Shown here one piece after another: positions 8,389 through 16,946 of a DNA stretch of 64,000 nucleotides; the stretch's first letter is position 1, and every line of letters starts with the position of its first letter. The notes beneath the pieces are model-generated. The model saw only the letters and a list, made by a program, of their open reading frames with translations. It was not told where the DNA came from and did not search any database. This stretch comes from JALEFZ01 sp039820545. Lineage in GTDB: Bacteria > Bacteroidota > Bacteroidia > J057. The translations under genes and the position numbers were made by a program. The stretch lies in contig JBCBPW010000031.1 of NCBI GenBank assembly GCA_039820545.1, positions 1 through 64,000 of the forward strand, written 5' to 3'.

Positions 8389-9021
8389 ATGCAACAATTA
8401 ACAAAAACGGAGACGCACCAGACATTCCTCCATCATCGGATTGCGTTTGTGCTTGAGGCTTTGGAAGAAGAACATGCTGCACTATGTGAAGAAATGCTAG
8501 GAACACAGGATGCTTACAAGCAAGAATACTTATGGAGCCAATGGATTGAGTATTTTTTTACGGGAGGCTTGATCACATGGCAGGGTTTTGCTTCTGTACC
8601 CATCATGCTGGAACTGCTACAAAAGAAAGATTGGTTTGACCGTCGAATGATTCTAGAATACTTGGCTTTTTGGGTGGAAAAAGTAGATGCGATTTATTTC
8701 TTCTATGATTCATTGCGAGAGGTTTCCTACAAAGCTGAGGAGGAGCGCTGGCATGAAGTCAGAAGTCGAGAAATATGCAGGCCCTGGTTGCAGTTGGCTT
8801 TCCATACCCTGCGAACGCATATCAGTGTGATCGAGACAATCTTTCAGCAAGGACGCACGGGAGAACAAGACCTGTGTATGCGTATCCTGTGGTACAGCTT
8901 ACGAATGGGAAAGCTAGATGTGCAGCCCGAAACACAAATACAACTGACTGCTTGGGCCAAGCAAACAGCACGGGTAGACCCCTATATAGATGAAAATCAA
9001 CTGAATCTATTCGGCCTTTAA
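8389..9021 (+). CDS. Hypothetical protein (210 aa), helical
   Basis: Not recognised. The protein is soluble, with no signal peptide, and is rich in Trp, Phe and Tyr. It looks all-helical, possibly as helix pairs (for example 14-36, 44-62, 75-105, 120-150). The last residues, NQLNLFGL, are reminiscent of a short linear peptide of the QLxLF clamp-binding type (Q-L-N-L-F at about 204-208), though this is only a visual resemblance. It follows the lytic transglycosylase by 89 bases on the same strand. Confidence 0.7.
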   Translation: MQQLTKTETHQTFLHHRIAFVLEALEEEHAALCEEMLGTQDAYKQEYLWSQWIEYFFTGGLITWQGFASVPIMLELLQKKDWFDRRMILEYLAFWVEKVDAIYFFYDSLREVSYKAEEERWHEVRSREICRPWLQLAFHTLRTHISVIETIFQQGRTGEQDLCMRILWYSLRMGKLDVQPETQIQLTAWAKQTARVDPYIDENQLNLFGL

Positions 9022-9349
9022 GACTATGTCTAGAATACTGAAAATCTAGCTGAAAAGTAGAGACTTTAGGTTTTGACGAGAGCTATTTCGTGAGATTGGG
9101 TGGGACTCAATCCCTTCACATAGATGAAGTTCAGGTTCTGCAAGCACAAACTTTCCGCAGAGTCGAAGTCTCAAATATGGTCTACGTGAGAGCAATCGTT
9201 CAGAAAAATTCTCTTTTGGATGTCAAGGGGGTGGGGTGTTTGTCGCATCCTCCCCCGATTGTCTTGATTTCTTCCTACGCAGAAAGTTGCGATTCGTGCG
9301 ATGGCCTATTATTTTTACCCGCATAGGAACACAATCAAAGATTTAACTT
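9022..9349. other. Intergenic region upstream of mdh
   Basis: About 330 bases without a convincing gene. A 78-codon frame at 9090-9326 has no recognisable features. The main structure is a G-rich/C-rich potential hairpin, 9227-9238 against 9246-9256, with several wobble pairs and no clean T run after it. No consensus -7 box was found close to mdh. Confidence 0.5.
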
Positions 9350-10279
9350 ATGTCAAAAGTAACCGTTGTAGGTGCAGGAAATGTAGGAGCAACCTGTGCT
9401 GAAAATGTGGCTCGCCTCGATATTTGTAACGAAGTAGTAATGGTCGATATCAAGGAAAATTTTGCAGAAGGCAAGGCCTTGGACCAGTGGGAGACCTCTC
9501 CTGTCAACTACTTCGATACACGCATCACAGGTTCTACCAATGACTACACCAAAACAGCAGGTTCTGATGTTGTCGTAATTACCTCTGGGATTCCTCGTAA
9601 GCCAGGCATGAGCCGCGACGAGTTGATTGGGATCAACGCAAATATTGTCAAGACTGTGACAGAAAGTGTGGTGAAGCACTCACCCGAAGCCATCATCGTC
9701 GTGGTCTCTAATCCACTAGATGTGATGACCTATCAGGCTTATCTGACAGCTAATCTTCCACACCAGCGTGTAGTTGGGATGGCAGGGATACTAGATACTG
9801 CGCGCTACCGATCCTTCCTCGCGATGGAACTGGATGTATCTCCCAAAGATATTCAAGCTGTATTGATGGGGGGACATGGTGATACCATGGCGCCGCTTCC
9901 ACGCTACACAACGGTTGCAGGTATTCCTGTCACAGAGCTTCTATCCATGGACCGTATCAATGCTATCGTAGAGCGCACCAAGAAGGGCGGAGGTGAAATC
10001 GTGAATTTGCTGGGTACTTCTGGATGGTATGCACCTGGAGCATCGGCAGCTCAAATGGTAGAAGCGATTTTGAAAGACTCCAAGCGTATCTTCCCTGCAT
10101 GTGCTTACCTCACAGGTCAGTACGGCTTGAACGATATGTACCTAGGCGTGCCGATCAAGCTTGGACGCAATGGGGTAGAAGAAGTCATTGAGTTGAAGCT
10201 GAATGAAGAAGAACTCGCACTCGTCCATAGCTCGGCTGAAGCTGTGCAGAAAGTGACCAAAGTACTCGAAACACTTTAG
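9350..10279 (+). CDS. mdh: Malate dehydrogenase (LDH-like type)
   Basis: NAD-dependent interconversion of malate and oxaloacetate in the TCA cycle. The nucleotide-binding loop is GAGNVGA (8-14), and Asp33 at the end of strand 2 indicates NAD rather than NADP. Substrate arginines Arg83 and Arg89 lie in IPRKPGMSRDELI, with Arg152 in ILDTARYRSF, and catalytic His176 is in GGHGDTMAP. At 309 residues it is the LDH-like form usual in Bacteroidota. A good terminator follows, so it is probably monocistronic. Confidence 0.96.
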   Translation: MSKVTVVGAGNVGATCAENVARLDICNEVVMVDIKENFAEGKALDQWETSPVNYFDTRITGSTNDYTKTAGSDVVVITSGIPRKPGMSRDELIGINANIVKTVTESVVKHSPEAIIVVVSNPLDVMTYQAYLTANLPHQRVVGMAGILDTARYRSFLAMELDVSPKDIQAVLMGGHGDTMAPLPRYTTVAGIPVTELLSMDRINAIVERTKKGGGEIVNLLGTSGWYAPGASAAQMVEAILKDSKRIFPACAYLTGQYGLNDMYLGVPIKLGRNGVEEVIELKLNEEELALVHSSAEAVQKVTKVLETL

Positions 10280-10308
10280 TCCCCAAGACTGAAGTGCAAG
10301 ACATATTG

Positions 10309-10338
10309 AAGCCAGAGGGGTTACCTTCTGGCTTTTTG
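10309..10338 (+). terminator. Rho-independent terminator after mdh
   Basis: AAGCCAGA (10309-10316) pairs perfectly with TCTGGCTT (10327-10334), the stem can be extended inward by GG/CC, and TTTTT follows. Confidence 0.85.
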
Positions 10339-10372
10339 TCTTAATTTGCCCCTGTCAAAAATATTTCTTCAT

Positions 10373-11359
10373 ATGAAAGTACTTTATGGCATTCAAGGTA
10401 CAGGTAATGGACACGTCGCAAGGGCCTATGATGTGGTCCCCTCACTCAAAAGGCATTGTGACCTAGATGTGATGATCAGTGGCACGCAATCTGAAGTGAA
10501 GCTACCTTTTGAGATAAACTATCAACACCGAGGCATCACATTTTACTACAACCGTAAAGGAGGACTGGACTATGGAAAAACCGTCCTGCAAAATCTCAAC
10601 CCCAAAGCCTATCGAGAAATTATCCAGTTTCCCGTGAAGCAATATGATCTGGTCATTAGTGATTTTGAGCCTGTATCTGCCTGGGCAGCGCGTATCCACA
10701 AAGTACCTTCTATCTGTCTGGGACATCAGGCATCTTTTCTTTCTCCCAAAACGCCTCGACCGCCCAAAAGAGATCCCCTGGGAGAATGGATTCTCACCCA
10801 CTATGCTCCGACAGATAAGGCTGTGGGATTTCACTTTGAGCGATATGATGACTTTGTATTTACACCTGTAGTCAGGGGCGACGTCAGGAAGTTGGAGCCT
10901 TCGGATCAAGGGCACTACACCGTTTATTTACCTGCTTTTGATGAAAAAGTCCTGATTCAATATTTACGCCAGATCCCTGAGGCAGAATGGCAGGTTTTTT
11001 CCAAGTTTTCGAAAGAGCCTAGCCACAAAGACAATGTGATTGTCCATCCCGTAGACAACGCAGCGTTTATGAAGAGTTTTGCAGGTGCAAGAGGGATGCT
11101 AACAGGAGCGGGTTTTGAGACACCAGCGGAAACGCTCTACTTAGGCAAGAAGCTATTTACCGTTCCGATCAAGGGGCAATATGAACAATACTGCAATGCT
11201 GCGGGCTTGGAAAAATTGGGGGTGCCTGTATTATGGAAAGTACAAGATAATTTTGTAGAACTGCTCAGGAAGTGGGTCAATGAGGGAAAACCGAAGCAGG
11301 TAGATTATCCAGACCATCTAGATGAAGTCATCGACTGGATGTTTGCAGAACTAGTGTAG
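10373..11359 (+). CDS. GT-B glycosyltransferase-like protein (MJ1255/VC2487 type)
   Basis: The N-terminus MKVLYGIQGTGNGHVARA is the donor/acceptor loop of MurG-like (GT28-related) glycosyltransferases and matches the MJ1255/VC2487 group. The C-terminal half has the second Rossmann lobe with MLTGAGFETPAETLYLGKK and a conserved PIKGQYEQYCNAAGLEKLG, which corresponds to the UDP-sugar binding segment (Gly-Gly-x-x-x-x-x-E and Q-x-x-N in relatives). The product is unknown. I chose the ATG at 10373; a TTG at 10346 would add nine residues and overlap the leader just after the mdh terminator. Confidence 0.8.
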   Translation: MKVLYGIQGTGNGHVARAYDVVPSLKRHCDLDVMISGTQSEVKLPFEINYQHRGITFYYNRKGGLDYGKTVLQNLNPKAYREIIQFPVKQYDLVISDFEPVSAWAARIHKVPSICLGHQASFLSPKTPRPPKRDPLGEWILTHYAPTDKAVGFHFERYDDFVFTPVVRGDVRKLEPSDQGHYTVYLPAFDEKVLIQYLRQIPEAEWQVFSKFSKEPSHKDNVIVHPVDNAAFMKSFAGARGMLTGAGFETPAETLYLGKKLFTVPIKGQYEQYCNAAGLEKLGVPVLWKVQDNFVELLRKWVNEGKPKQVDYPDHLDEVIDWMFAELV

Positions 11360-11389
11360 GGATAAAATAGAGAGAGATGGATGTCATGC

Positions 11390-11773
11390 TCAAGAGCTAG
11401 CCAAAGATAGCTTTTGATTGAGGACTTCGTTGATTCGCTTCACCAAATCTTTAGGCAAAATGGGGGTCAAAACGCAGCCATCTATCTCTTTACAGTCTGA
11501 GGACTGGACATCACATTGTACCTGGCTGGTCGTGAGACAGATCAGCACAGTATCTGCGTAATCGGGAACTGCTCTGATTTTTGTACAGATATCAATTTGT
11601 GTATCTGAGGGATGGGTATTTCCCACAATAATTAACTGCGGTGGAGGGGCTAATTTTCGGACCAAAAACTCTTCATAGTCGTGAAAACCTTCTATCTGGA
11701 ATTCAGCTTGTGAAAGTGTGTAGGTCAGAAGCTCCAGGATGTCTTCTTCAGAGTCTAAAATGATGGTTCTCAT
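11390..11773 (-). CDS. Stand-alone degenerate receiver (response-regulator-like) protein
   Basis: A 127-residue protein with the length and alternating strand/helix pattern of a CheY-like receiver (IILDSEEDILELL at the start, PQLIIVG at the third strand). The phosphorylation site is lost: the acidic pair is Asp-Ser, the acceptor Asp position after LIIV is Gly, and the conserved Lys near the end is replaced (VLTPILPKDL). It should therefore not be phosphorylated in the normal way and may act as a pseudo-receiver in protein binding. There is no output domain. I take the ATG at 11773; a TTG sits one codon upstream. No kinase gene is adjacent. Confidence 0.7.
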   Translation of the reverse strand: MRTIILDSEEDILELLTYTLSQAEFQIEGFHDYEEFLVRKLAPPPQLIIVGNTHPSDTQIDICTKIRAVPDYADTVLICLTTSQVQCDVQSSDCKEIDGCVLTPILPKDLVKRINEVLNQKLSLASS

Positions 11774-12081
11774 CAAAGTGGATTCTCTTTTGCTGCCATT
11801 AAAATAAGAAAGAAATGGACGTTACCCAAAGATTAATTGGTGATTAATTCTACAAAATCTAACCTGTCTTATAAGTGGTTGTTTTTCAGGGATTTTATTT
11901 TTCGAAAAATTAAATATTCTATTAGTTACGTATTTTTATACACTTATATGTATTAAGCTTATGTTAAGCGATTCCCTATTTTTAACATGTAGGAAACGTG
12001 ATTTCGAAAGATTGCCAATAAATCGGTCCTTCTCATTAAACGCAAGCCGTGTACAAGTGTCTAATGGTCAAATATACCACT
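11774..12081. other. A/T-rich divergent intergenic region
   Basis: About 300 bases between the receiver gene and the serine hydrolase, with strongly A/T-rich sequence. A direct repeat of GATTAATT with a 3-base gap sits near 11832-11850. No consensus promoter pair or terminator was found, though promoters in both directions must lie here. Confidence 0.4.
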
Positions 12082-13371
12082 ATGCGATTCGCTTCTCTCC
12101 TCCTATTACTCAATGTCCAGTATCTGATAGGACAGAATATTTACTTCCCCCCCAATAATGAAGATACTTGGGCTACGACCTCTCCGCAAGAGATTGGATG
12201 GTGCCAGCAGAAAGTGGATACGCTCCTCGACTATCTTGAAGATCAAAATACCGAGGCTTTCATCATATTAAAAGATGGCAAGATCGTCATTGAGGAGTAT
12301 TTTGGGACATTTGGCAAGGATAGCCTATGGTACTGGGCATCTGCAGGCAAAACTTTGACGGCTTTTTTGACAGGGATCGCCCAAGAGAAAGGCTTGCTTT
12401 CTATACAAGACAGTACGAGTCAATATTTGGGACCAGGATGGACCGCTCTTGCGCCTCAGCAGGAGAGAAACATCACGATTTGGAATCAGCTGACCATGAC
12501 CACAGGCTTGGATGATGAAGTAGCCGATCCATTTTGTACAGACAACAACTGCCTGAGGTTCAAATCAGACCCAGGGATGAGATGGGCTTATCACAATGCC
12601 CCTTATACATTGATCTCGCGTGTGTTGGAAGTGGCGAGCGGACAAGATTACAATGTATGGACTGCTTTGGAGCTGAAGAATAAAATTGGGATGGACGGAT
12701 TTTGGTTTCCCTCAGGTTTCAACAAGATTTATTTCTCCAAGCCCAGGAGCATGGCCAGATTTGGCTTGCTGATACAGGCTGGTGGTGTGTGGGATGGAAC
12801 CACCATCATGCAGGATACAGGATATTTTCGAGATATGATTACCCCTTCACAAACAATCAATCCTGCCTATGGATATCTCTGGTGGCTCAATGGACAAAGC
12901 ACGTTCATGATTCCTCAAACACAGTTTGTCTTTGCTGGCCAGATGAGTCCCAACGCTCCCTCGGATATGTTTGCGGCTATGGGAAAAAATGGACAACTCA
13001 TCAATATCGTACCTAGTGAGGGGCTCGTGGTCGTCCGTATGGGTAATAGTCCTGACAATTCCTTAGTTCCTGTCCTCTTTCAGGATGAGATGTGGGCTTA
13101 TATCAGTGATCTTGCATGTACGGCTACCTCAGTAGAGGATATCGGTCCTATGACACTTGAGCTATCTCCTAATCCTGCGTCGGACAAGCTTCTTATTCAG
13201 CATCATGGGAGTCAAATTCAGAGAGGAGAGATACGTTCGCTGACAGGTCAGATCATGAAAGAATGGAAGAACTTAGAAAAAGTATCTTTGGAAGGTTTGT
13301 CCACAGGATTGTACGTCATCCGAGTGCAGATAGACGGTGTGTGGAGGGGGCAGAAGTTCTACAAAAATTGA
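12082..13371 (+). CDS. Secreted serine hydrolase (class C beta-lactamase fold) with T9SS sorting domain
   Basis: From the ATG at 12082 the protein begins with a signal peptide (MRFASLLLLLNVQYLIGQ). The catalytic domain has Ser87-A-G-Lys90, the SxxK motif, and Tyr170-H-N172, the YxN motif, with a GKNGQ segment in place of the KTG/HTG motif. These are features of the beta-lactamase/esterase (AmpC-like) family. The last ~75 residues form a type A sorting domain (LSPNPASDKLLI, then STGLYVIRVQ, ending GQKFYKN), which in Bacteroidota sends proteins through the type IX system. The substrate is unknown. An earlier GTG at 12049 is in frame but would put extra residues ahead of the signal peptide. Confidence 0.88.
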   Translation: MRFASLLLLLNVQYLIGQNIYFPPNNEDTWATTSPQEIGWCQQKVDTLLDYLEDQNTEAFIILKDGKIVIEEYFGTFGKDSLWYWASAGKTLTAFLTGIAQEKGLLSIQDSTSQYLGPGWTALAPQQERNITIWNQLTMTTGLDDEVADPFCTDNNCLRFKSDPGMRWAYHNAPYTLISRVLEVASGQDYNVWTALELKNKIGMDGFWFPSGFNKIYFSKPRSMARFGLLIQAGGVWDGTTIMQDTGYFRDMITPSQTINPAYGYLWWLNGQSTFMIPQTQFVFAGQMSPNAPSDMFAAMGKNGQLINIVPSEGLVVVRMGNSPDNSLVPVLFQDEMWAYISDLACTATSVEDIGPMTLELSPNPASDKLLIQHHGSQIQRGEIRSLTGQIMKEWKNLEKVSLEGLSTGLYVIRVQIDGVWRGQKFYKN

Positions 13372-13418
13372 GATGAAAGATCAATAAGGATTATCACGAA
13401 TGGGTTAGTACCGTATTT

Positions 13419-13457
13419 TCTATGTAGAGACGCGATCAATCGACGTCTCTATATAGA
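13419..13457. repeat. REP-like palindrome with GTAGAGACG core
   Basis: TCTATGTAGAGACG (13419-13432) pairs with CGTCTCTATATAGA (13444-13457), 14 bp with one G-T pair, around an 11-base spacer that is itself nearly symmetric (CGATCAATCG). The core GTAGAGACGC...GTCTCTA resembles a palindromic repeat family I recall from many Bacteroidota and cyanobacterial genomes. A decayed relative occurs at 49658-49683. Confidence 0.6.
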
Positions 13458-13512
13458 AGATGATCTTATCTGGATGCATTCCTGATCATCACTGATTACT
13501 AAAAGATATATG

Positions 13513-13557
13513 GAAAATGATCGAGTCATTCATTTTGGATGACTCGATTTCATTTTC
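13513..13557. repeat. Long intergenic hairpin
   Basis: ATCGAGTCAT (13520-13529) and ATGACTCGAT (13539-13548) pair perfectly. The stem extends outward as GAAAATG/CATTTTC after a two-base bulge, giving about 17 bp. It lies between the serine hydrolase and metalloprotease genes, 142 bases past the hydrolase stop. There is no strong T run, so it may be a terminator or a repeat element. Confidence 0.55.
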
Positions 13558-13689
13558 GCGCCTGACTTGTCTTTTCATGAATTCGAATTAATGGTTGCCT
13601 ATCATTTTCTACTGTTTGTCGATCATTTTCTGAACAAATGTTGTATTCCGTAGATTTGAGGTATAAATGAAGTTAAACCAACTATTATT

Positions 13690-16149
13690 ATGCTATTCAA
13701 ATACATCACAAAAGTAGGTGTACTGATCCTCCTGGTTCTGGGAATCCTCCCAGCCTTTGGACAAGGAGGAAAAGGGGCATTTGCTAAAAAGGATACAATC
13801 TATCCCTACTCAAAGATCGTCACCTCCAAAGCGGAAACCGATGAGGGTCTTTTTACGGTCCATAAGGTAGGCACCAAGTACTACTTCGAGATTCCAGACG
13901 AAGTACTAGAGCGCGAAATCTTGATTGTATCACGTATTGCAGGTACAGTGGATGGACTCAACTTCGGAGGAGCAGGGATGAAGTCTCGCCCACAGCAGGT
14001 CATCCGCTGGCAGCGAATGGGCAATCGCCTACTGCTCCGCTCTGTCTCGTTTAACAATGTAGCGAGCTTAGAACAGCCGATTTATAAATCTGTCCGCAAC
14101 AATAACTTCGAGCCCATCATCGCGACATTCACGATCAAGGCATATAATGCAGATACAACAGGTGTGCTGATTCAGATCAATGATCTTTTTGAGAAAGATG
14201 TCCCTATGATTGGTGCATTGAGAGATGGCGAGCGCAAGCGCTACAAGGTGAAGGGACTCGATGCCAAGCGATCCATGATCACACGTATGAAGGCATTTCC
14301 TCAGAATGTAGAGGTGCGTCATATTTTGACTTACAAGGCAGGTGATCCTCCTTCAGGCTCTCCATCCGATGTGATCTCGCTAGAGATGAATCAGTCTATG
14401 ATTGTACTGCCTGAGAAGCCCATGATGCCTCGTATGTTTGACAATCGTGTCGGATATTTTTCTATTGACCAGTATGACTACGGATTGGATGAGCAGAAAG
14501 CGGCAGAGCGAACCTATATCACACGGTGGCGCTTGGAACCCAAGGATATGGACGCCTTCAATAGAGGCGAATTGGTAGAGCCTGTCAAGCCGATTGAATA
14601 TTATATCGATCCTGCTACACCCGAAAAGTGGCGTCCCTTCCTCAAGAAAGGGATCGAAGATTGGCAGATCGCCTTTGAAAAAGCAGGTTTCAAAAATGCT
14701 ATCGTAGCCAAAGATGCCCCCACAGAAGCGGAAGATCCTGACTGGAGTCCTGAAGATGTACGCTACTCTGTCATTCGATACATTACCACACCTATCCAAA
14801 ATGCGCAAGGACCTCACGTTCACGATCCACGCACAGGAGAGATCTTGGAGTCTGATATCTTGTGGTATCACAATGTGATGAATTTACTCCGTAACTGGTA
14901 TTTTATCCAGACTGCTGCGATCAATCCAGATGCGCGCAAGGTGAAATTTGATGATGACTTGATGGGAGAGCTCATTCGCTTTGTAGCTGCACATGAAGTA
15001 GGCCATACATTGGGCTTGCCCCACAACATGGGTTCTAGCTCTGCTTATCCTGTCGATTCTCTGCGTTCGGCTGCATTTACTCAAAAGTTTAATGTCGCCC
15101 CTTCTATTATGGACTATGCACGTTTCAACTATGTCGCACAGCCAGAGGATGAGGGGGTTTCGCTCATGCCAGGTGTTGGCATTTATGACAAGTGGTCTAT
15201 CGAGTGGGGATACAAGCCCATTCCATCTGCTAGAACTCCTGAAGAGGAGCGCACGGTACTCAATAGCTGGGTGAGAAGCCACGAAGACGATATCAAGTAT
15301 CGCTTTGGACGTCAGCGTTCCAATCCGTTGGACCCTAGCTCACAGACAGAAGACCTAGGCGACAACTCGGTGAAAGCGAGTGAATATGGAATCAAAAATC
15401 TGCAGCGTATCCTACCCAATCTCTTGGAGTGGACAAGCGAAGAAACAGAAGCATATGACAACCTACAAGAGCTCTATGGTCAGGTGCTAGGACAGTACAA
15501 CCGATACATGGGCCATGTTCGTAGCAATATTGGAGGTGTCTATGAGTTTTATAAAACGAGCGATCAGGATGGTGTTGTGTATACGCATGTGCCTGAAGAG
15601 CGTCAGCGAGAGGCCGTGATGTTCCTAAACAAAGAGTTATTTGATACTCCAGAGTGGTTGGTAAATGAGGATTTCCTTCGTCGTTTTGAAGCGGCAGGGA
15701 TCATGGAGCGCCTGCGTCGTACCCAATCCAATACCTTGAACAATGTGTTGTCTCCCAGTCGCTTGGCCCGTGTCCTGGAAAATGAGGCGATGAACGGAAG
15801 CGAAGCTTATACCATTGATGAGTTGTTTGGTGACCTTCGTCAGGGGATCTGGGGCAGTACAGCTGATGCGGATATGTTCCGCCGTAGCTTACAGCGTGCG
15901 CATATCGAGCGCTTGGTCTACCTGATGACCAATGAGCAAAGTGCGCCGCGCAACCGAAACATTACCTTATATACAGGATTTACGCGTGTGGATGTGAGCC
16001 AGTCTGAGATTCGTGCGGTCGTACGTGCAGAAATGGAAGAGGTGCGCGACATTGCCAAATCAGGAGCTAAGGTGAAAGATGCACGCTTGGCTGCTCACTA
16101 CAAAGACATCATGGCAAGAATTGATGCAGCAATGGAAGGGAAAAGCTAA
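13690..16149 (+). CDS. Large secreted zinc-dependent metalloprotease (DUF5117/DUF5118 family)
   Basis: An 819-residue protein with a signal peptide (first ~25 residues, ending AFGQ). The zinc site is the extended metzincin motif HEVGHTLGLPH at residues 435-445, with three His ligands and catalytic Glu436; SIMDY at about 473-477 is the Met-turn. The N-terminal part (about 40-330) corresponds to DUF5118 and DUF5117, and the C-terminal 300 residues are a helical extension typical of this Bacteroidota/Proteobacteria family. The enzyme should act outside the cytoplasm; its natural substrate is not known. A TAGATTTG box lies 32 bases upstream of the ATG, and a strong terminator follows, so it is monocistronic. 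Confidence 0.9.
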   Translation: MLFKYITKVGVLILLVLGILPAFGQGGKGAFAKKDTIYPYSKIVTSKAETDEGLFTVHKVGTKYYFEIPDEVLEREILIVSRIAGTVDGLNFGGAGMKSRPQQVIRWQRMGNRLLLRSVSFNNVASLEQPIYKSVRNNNFEPIIATFTIKAYNADTTGVLIQINDLFEKDVPMIGALRDGERKRYKVKGLDAKRSMITRMKAFPQNVEVRHILTYKAGDPPSGSPSDVISLEMNQSMIVLPEKPMMPRMFDNRVGYFSIDQYDYGLDEQKAAERTYITRWRLEPKDMDAFNRGELVEPVKPIEYYIDPATPEKWRPFLKKGIEDWQIAFEKAGFKNAIVAKDAPTEAEDPDWSPEDVRYSVIRYITTPIQNAQGPHVHDPRTGEILESDILWYHNVMNLLRNWYFIQTAAINPDARKVKFDDDLMGELIRFVAAHEVGHTLGLPHNMGSSSAYPVDSLRSAAFTQKFNVAPSIMDYARFNYVAQPEDEGVSLMPGVGIYDKWSIEWGYKPIPSARTPEEERTVLNSWVRSHEDDIKYRFGRQRSNPLDPSSQTEDLGDNSVKASEYGIKNLQRILPNLLEWTSEETEAYDNLQELYGQVLGQYNRYMGHVRSNIGGVYEFYKTSDQDGVVYTHVPEERQREAVMFLNKELFDTPEWLVNEDFLRRFEAAGIMERLRRTQSNTLNNVLSPSRLARVLENEAMNGSEAYTIDELFGDLRQGIWGSTADADMFRRSLQRAHIERLVYLMTNEQSAPRNRNITLYTGFTRVDVSQSEIRAVVRAEMEEVRDIAKSGAKVKDARLAAHYKDIMARIDAAMEGKS

Positions 16150-16178
16150 TCCCTTTTATCATCTACATAGAATGAAAT

Positions 16179-16211
16179 AATGGCTCAGGAGTTTTCTGGG
16201 CCATTTTTTTT
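16179..16211 (+). terminator. Rho-independent terminator after the metalloprotease gene
   Basis: AATGGCTCAG (16179-16188) pairs with CTGGGCCATT (16196-16205) through one U-G wobble and is followed by a run of eight T residues. Confidence 0.88.
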
Positions 16212-16287
16212 ATAAAAAAATCTACCTATCCTTCCATACCCTCTTTTATCTATTTGATCTGAGAGAGAAAAAAATTATGCTTGTAAT

Positions 16288-16707
16288 ATGAATCTCAATC
16301 AGGTCACAGTTCCCTCATTAGATGTCGTGCGTTCTCTTCAGTTTTATACAGTGCTAGGATTGAAGTTGATTGTGAAGGCCATCCCTCATTACCTAAGATT
16401 TGAGTGTCCAGAGGGAGAAGCCACCTTTTCTGTTCATCTAGTAGAAAAAATGCCAGCAGGCGAGGGGATATATGTATATTTTGAATGTTCAGACCTTGAT
16501 CAAAGGGTGCAGGCACTCATAAATGAAGGAATTTCTTTTGAGCAATTGCCTGTAGATCAGCAGTGGCTATGGCGAGAAGCTCGTCTCAAAGATCCCGATG
16601 GGAATACTATTATTTTGTATCATGCAGGAGAGAATCGCAAGAATCCTCCTTGGAGATGGGATGAGCACAAAGAAGAAACGGAAGATGGACAAGAAGTGGA
16701 TGGATAA
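16288..16707 (+). CDS. VOC (glyoxalase/bleomycin resistance-like) family protein
   Basis: A single-module 139-residue vicinal-oxygen-chelate protein. The N-terminal repeat has the usual start (VTVPSLDVVRSLQFYTVLGLKLI) and the C-terminal repeat ends in LKDPDGNTIILYHAG, which carries the last metal-ligand or acid position. A charged tail rich in Glu and Asp follows. The substrate cannot be inferred. It stands alone between two terminator-like hairpins. Confidence 0.85.
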   Translation: MNLNQVTVPSLDVVRSLQFYTVLGLKLIVKAIPHYLRFECPEGEATFSVHLVEKMPAGEGIYVYFECSDLDQRVQALINEGISFEQLPVDQQWLWREARLKDPDGNTIILYHAGENRKNPPWRWDEHKEETEDGQEVDG

Positions 16708-16726
16708 AAGAGGTATAAAATAATGA

Positions 16727-16746
16727 GGACTCCCAAATGGGAGCCC
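16727..16746 (+). terminator. Hairpin after the VOC gene
   Basis: CTCCC and GGGAG pair around AAAT, extended by GG/CC across one A-C mismatch. No T run follows, so it may be a weak terminator or a repeat element. Confidence 0.4.
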
Positions 16747-16946
16747 TACATTAAACACGATTATTATGGATACTAATTGAATTAGTCAAAAGGAATCAAG
16801 ACGGATATATTGTCTATCTTTTATATGTACTCTATTTACTACAATAAGGTTGCAAAAACCGTGCTGAAAATTTCACATATAAAGATCATTTTTTTATCTA
16901 AATTTTATCAGAAATATTACTTGACCCGTATATAATCAGGATTGTA

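Larger units (their letters stand above)
13372..13689. other. Intergenic region with two palindromic elements and a -7 box
   Basis: About 320 bases without a gene, holding a REP-like palindrome (13419-13457), a long hairpin (13513-13557), a direct repeat of ATCATTTTCT 22 bases apart, and a TAGATTTG box at 13651-13658 that fits the -7 consensus for the metalloprotease gene, without a well-placed -33 TTG. Confidence 0.55.

Noticed and set aside
9090..9326. A 78-codon open frame between the helical hypothetical gene and mdh
   Set aside because: No start context, no recognisable fold or motif, and unusual composition (runs such as LSHPPPIVLI); better read as the mdh upstream region.
14380..14871. 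A 163-codon minus-strand frame
   Set aside because: Antisense to the metalloprotease, which has a complete zinc site; shadow frame.
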